Shown here one piece after another: positions 13,148 through 14,575 of a stretch of 14,575 nucleotides of DNA. The notes under the pieces are model-generated. The model did no database searches. It was not told the origin of the DNA and worked only from the letters and a program-made list of their open reading frames with translations. The DNA comes from Gammaproteobacteria bacterium. GTDB taxonomy: Bacteria; Pseudomonadota; Gammaproteobacteria; GRL18. Within the stretch, counting starts at the first letter, position 1. Each line of letters opens with the position of its first letter. The translations under genes and the position numbers were made by a program. Where the stretch lies: NCBI GenBank assembly GCA_030632625.1, contig DAOVUK010000021.1, positions 1 through 14,575 of the forward strand, written 5' to 3'.

Positions 13148-14575
13148 ATGCGTCTGCAAACAAAAGTTTTTGTCACCACTGCAATTATTTTCCTCATACA
13201 TTTTACTGTAAATACCTATATTGGTCAGCGTCAGATCAAATCTGATGTCATCGCCGGCATCAAGGAAAATGCACGCACTATTCGCGGCATGCTGATGTCC
13301 TATCGCGGCGTCTACCAGAAAATTTTTCTTACTCACAATATTCCCATTAATGATCAAACCATTGAATTTTTACCTGCCCATGCGATTAACCGCATCTCCC
13401 ATGATTTTACTCAATGGATTGATAACGGCCTCAGCTTTAATAATGTCTCCGATCAGCCCAGAAATCCCGACAACCAGGCTGATGCAGTCGAACTTGAAGC
13501 GATGCAGTTTTTTCGTCAAAATGATGATATCACTGAACGTTTTATTCCTTACACCAATCAATCCGGTGAAGATTATTATCATTTCAGCCAGCCGATTCTG
13601 ATTAAGCCGCATTGTCTGAAGTGTCATGGCGGCAAAGAAGACGCACCCAAAAGTATTCAGCAACGATATGACACCGCTTATAATTATAAAATTGGTGACT
13701 TACGCGGCTTAATGAGCATTAAATTACCCGCAAAAATTATCCAGCAAAAAACCACTGAATTATTGATACGTAATTTCATTGTCCTTTTACTGGGCTTGCT
13801 TCTCTCTTTTGCTTTAATTGCCTTACTATTGAATCGCACGGTAATAGCCAGAGTAAAAACTCTGCAGCTCGGTTCAGAAAAACTGGCTTGCGGAGCATAT
13901 GACACTCAAATTAAGCTCTCCGGTCATGATGAACTCACCGCTATGGGTGTGGCATTTAATCACATGGCGCAAACTATCGCCCAACGGGAGCAGGATCTGC
14001 TGAAGCAGCAATCTCTTTATTATGCCTTAAGCCAGACCAATAAAAGTATTGTGCAGCTGGACTCAACAGATAAACTTTTTGACAAGATATGTCGCATCGC
14101 AATCAGTCAGAAGCACCTTATTCTTGCCTGGGTCGGTATTGTTGATAGCGGGATAAATGAGCTGAAACCAGTTGCCAGCGCAGGAGAAACAAAAGACTGT
14201 CTGAACGAAATAAATTTTTCTCTCGACCCGGATTTACCTCATAGCGCCGGCCCGGTTAATAGCGCTTTTCACCAACAAAAAATAGTCATCGTTAATGATT
14301 ATCTCAATGATCCCAGTACCCAATTTTCAAGTAGCTATGCACAGCAGGCAGATATCCGGGCAGCCGCTTCATTTCCTATCTGCAGAAATCATCAGCTTAT
14401 TAGTATTTTTTCTGTTTATTCTGATCAGATCGATTATTTTAGCGATGATATTGTTAATTTATTAGAGGAAATGACCAGTGACATTGAATACGCCATTCGA
14501 CATTATGAGCTGCAGGCACAGCATCTCGACGCACAAAAACAACTGCAGCAATCTTCCGAAGAACTCACCAAACTC
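13148..14575 (+). CDS. Haem-binding membrane sensor (Tll0287-like DUF3365, HAMP, GAF), 3' end outside the window
   Basis: This frame is open for 476 codons to the right edge, so the output domain is missing. Residues 7-25 are the first membrane helix. The periplasmic part (about 26-200) is a Tll0287-like/DUF3365 sensor domain with motif CLKCH (Cys156, Cys159, His160), a covalent c-type haem site. The second helix lies at about 207-228. HAMP follows (about 229-282, with P-type spacing and DELTAMGVAFNHMA). A GAF-like domain lies at about 295-450 (KICRIAISQKHLILAWVGIVD, then ASFPI). The region after 452 begins a Gln-rich coiled coil, which often precedes a GGDEF/EAL, PAS or histidine kinase module. 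The start at 13148 has AGGG 11 bases upstream. The gene has its own promoter downstream of ppnP. The likely role is redox or ligand sensing in the periplasm. Confidence 0.85.
   Translation, partial: MRLQTKVFVTTAIIFLIHFTVNTYIGQRQIKSDVIAGIKENARTIRGMLMSYRGVYQKIFLTHNIPINDQTIEFLPAHAINRISHDFTQWIDNGLSFNNVSDQPRNPDNQADAVELEAMQFFRQNDDITERFIPYTNQSGEDYYHFSQPILIKPHCLKCHGGKEDAPKSIQQRYDTAYNYKIGDLRGLMSIKLPAKIIQQKTTELLIRNFIVLLLGLLLSFALIALLLNRTVIARVKTLQLGSEKLACGAYDTQIKLSGHDELTAMGVAFNHMAQTIAQREQDLLKQQSLYYALSQTNKSIVQLDSTDKLFDKICRIAISQKHLILAWVGIVDSGINELKPVASAGETKDCLNEINFSLDPDLPHSAGPVNSAFHQQKIVIVNDYLNDPSTQFSSSYAQQADIRAAASFPICRNHQLISIFSVYSDQIDYFSDDIVNLLEEMTSDIEYAIRHYELQAQHLDAQKQLQQSSEELTKL

Noticed and set aside
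13370..13663. Minus-strand frame of 97 codons within the sensor gene
   Set aside because: It is opposite the continuous 476-codon sensor frame that contains CxxCH, HAMP and GAF; it has no ribosome binding site or domain.

Overview
The window looks like chromosomal DNA of a gammaproteobacterium of moderate to low GC. The main evidence is an MSHA-type (mannose-sensitive haemagglutinin) type IV pilus locus in the gene order known from Vibrio, Shewanella and relatives, together with gammaproteobacterial-style ppnP, DUF455 and DUF218 genes. I cannot name the species. There is no rRNA, tRNA, CRISPR array, transposase or phage gene, and no gene-free stretch longer than about 160 bases.

Minus strand, read from right to left. 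12122-10449 holds a two-gene unit: a membrane-anchored DUF218 (YdcF/ElyC-like) protein and a DUF455 ferritin-like di-iron protein. Then comes the pilus locus: mshE (assembly ATPase with a c-di-GMP-type N-terminal domain, TTG start), mshG (inner-membrane platform), a major-pilin gene (mshA-like), a polytopic TMTC-like GT-C glycosyltransferase candidate with a TPR-like tail, the minor pseudopilin genes mshC, mshD, mshO and mshP, which overlap or abut, and mshQ (secreted DUF6701 protein, cut by the left edge of the window). mshB and mshF are absent from their usual places, and the usual upstream block (mshH to mshN) does not lie next to mshE.

Plus strand, from 12284. A periplasmic single-domain rhodanese and ppnP form a short operon. 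A sensor gene follows, with its own good promoter: a periplasmic Tll0287-like (DUF3365) domain with a CxxCH haem site, a second membrane helix, HAMP and GAF. It runs off the right edge, so its output domain is unseen.

How the genes work together: MshE powers and MshG anchors polymerisation of the pilin. MshC, D, O and P probably form the tip or initiation complex, with MshQ as an exported tip or surface component. The TMTC-like protein between the pilin and mshC is the most interesting gene. By position and fold it is a candidate pilin glycosyltransferase, an arrangement that parallels glycosyltransferase genes next to pilA in some Pseudomonas. Other points of interest are octamer tandem repeats that form hairpins in the two intergenic gaps on either side of mshE, a hairpin that could cover the mshE ribosome binding site, and an inverted repeat bracketing the -10 box of the haem-sensor promoter.
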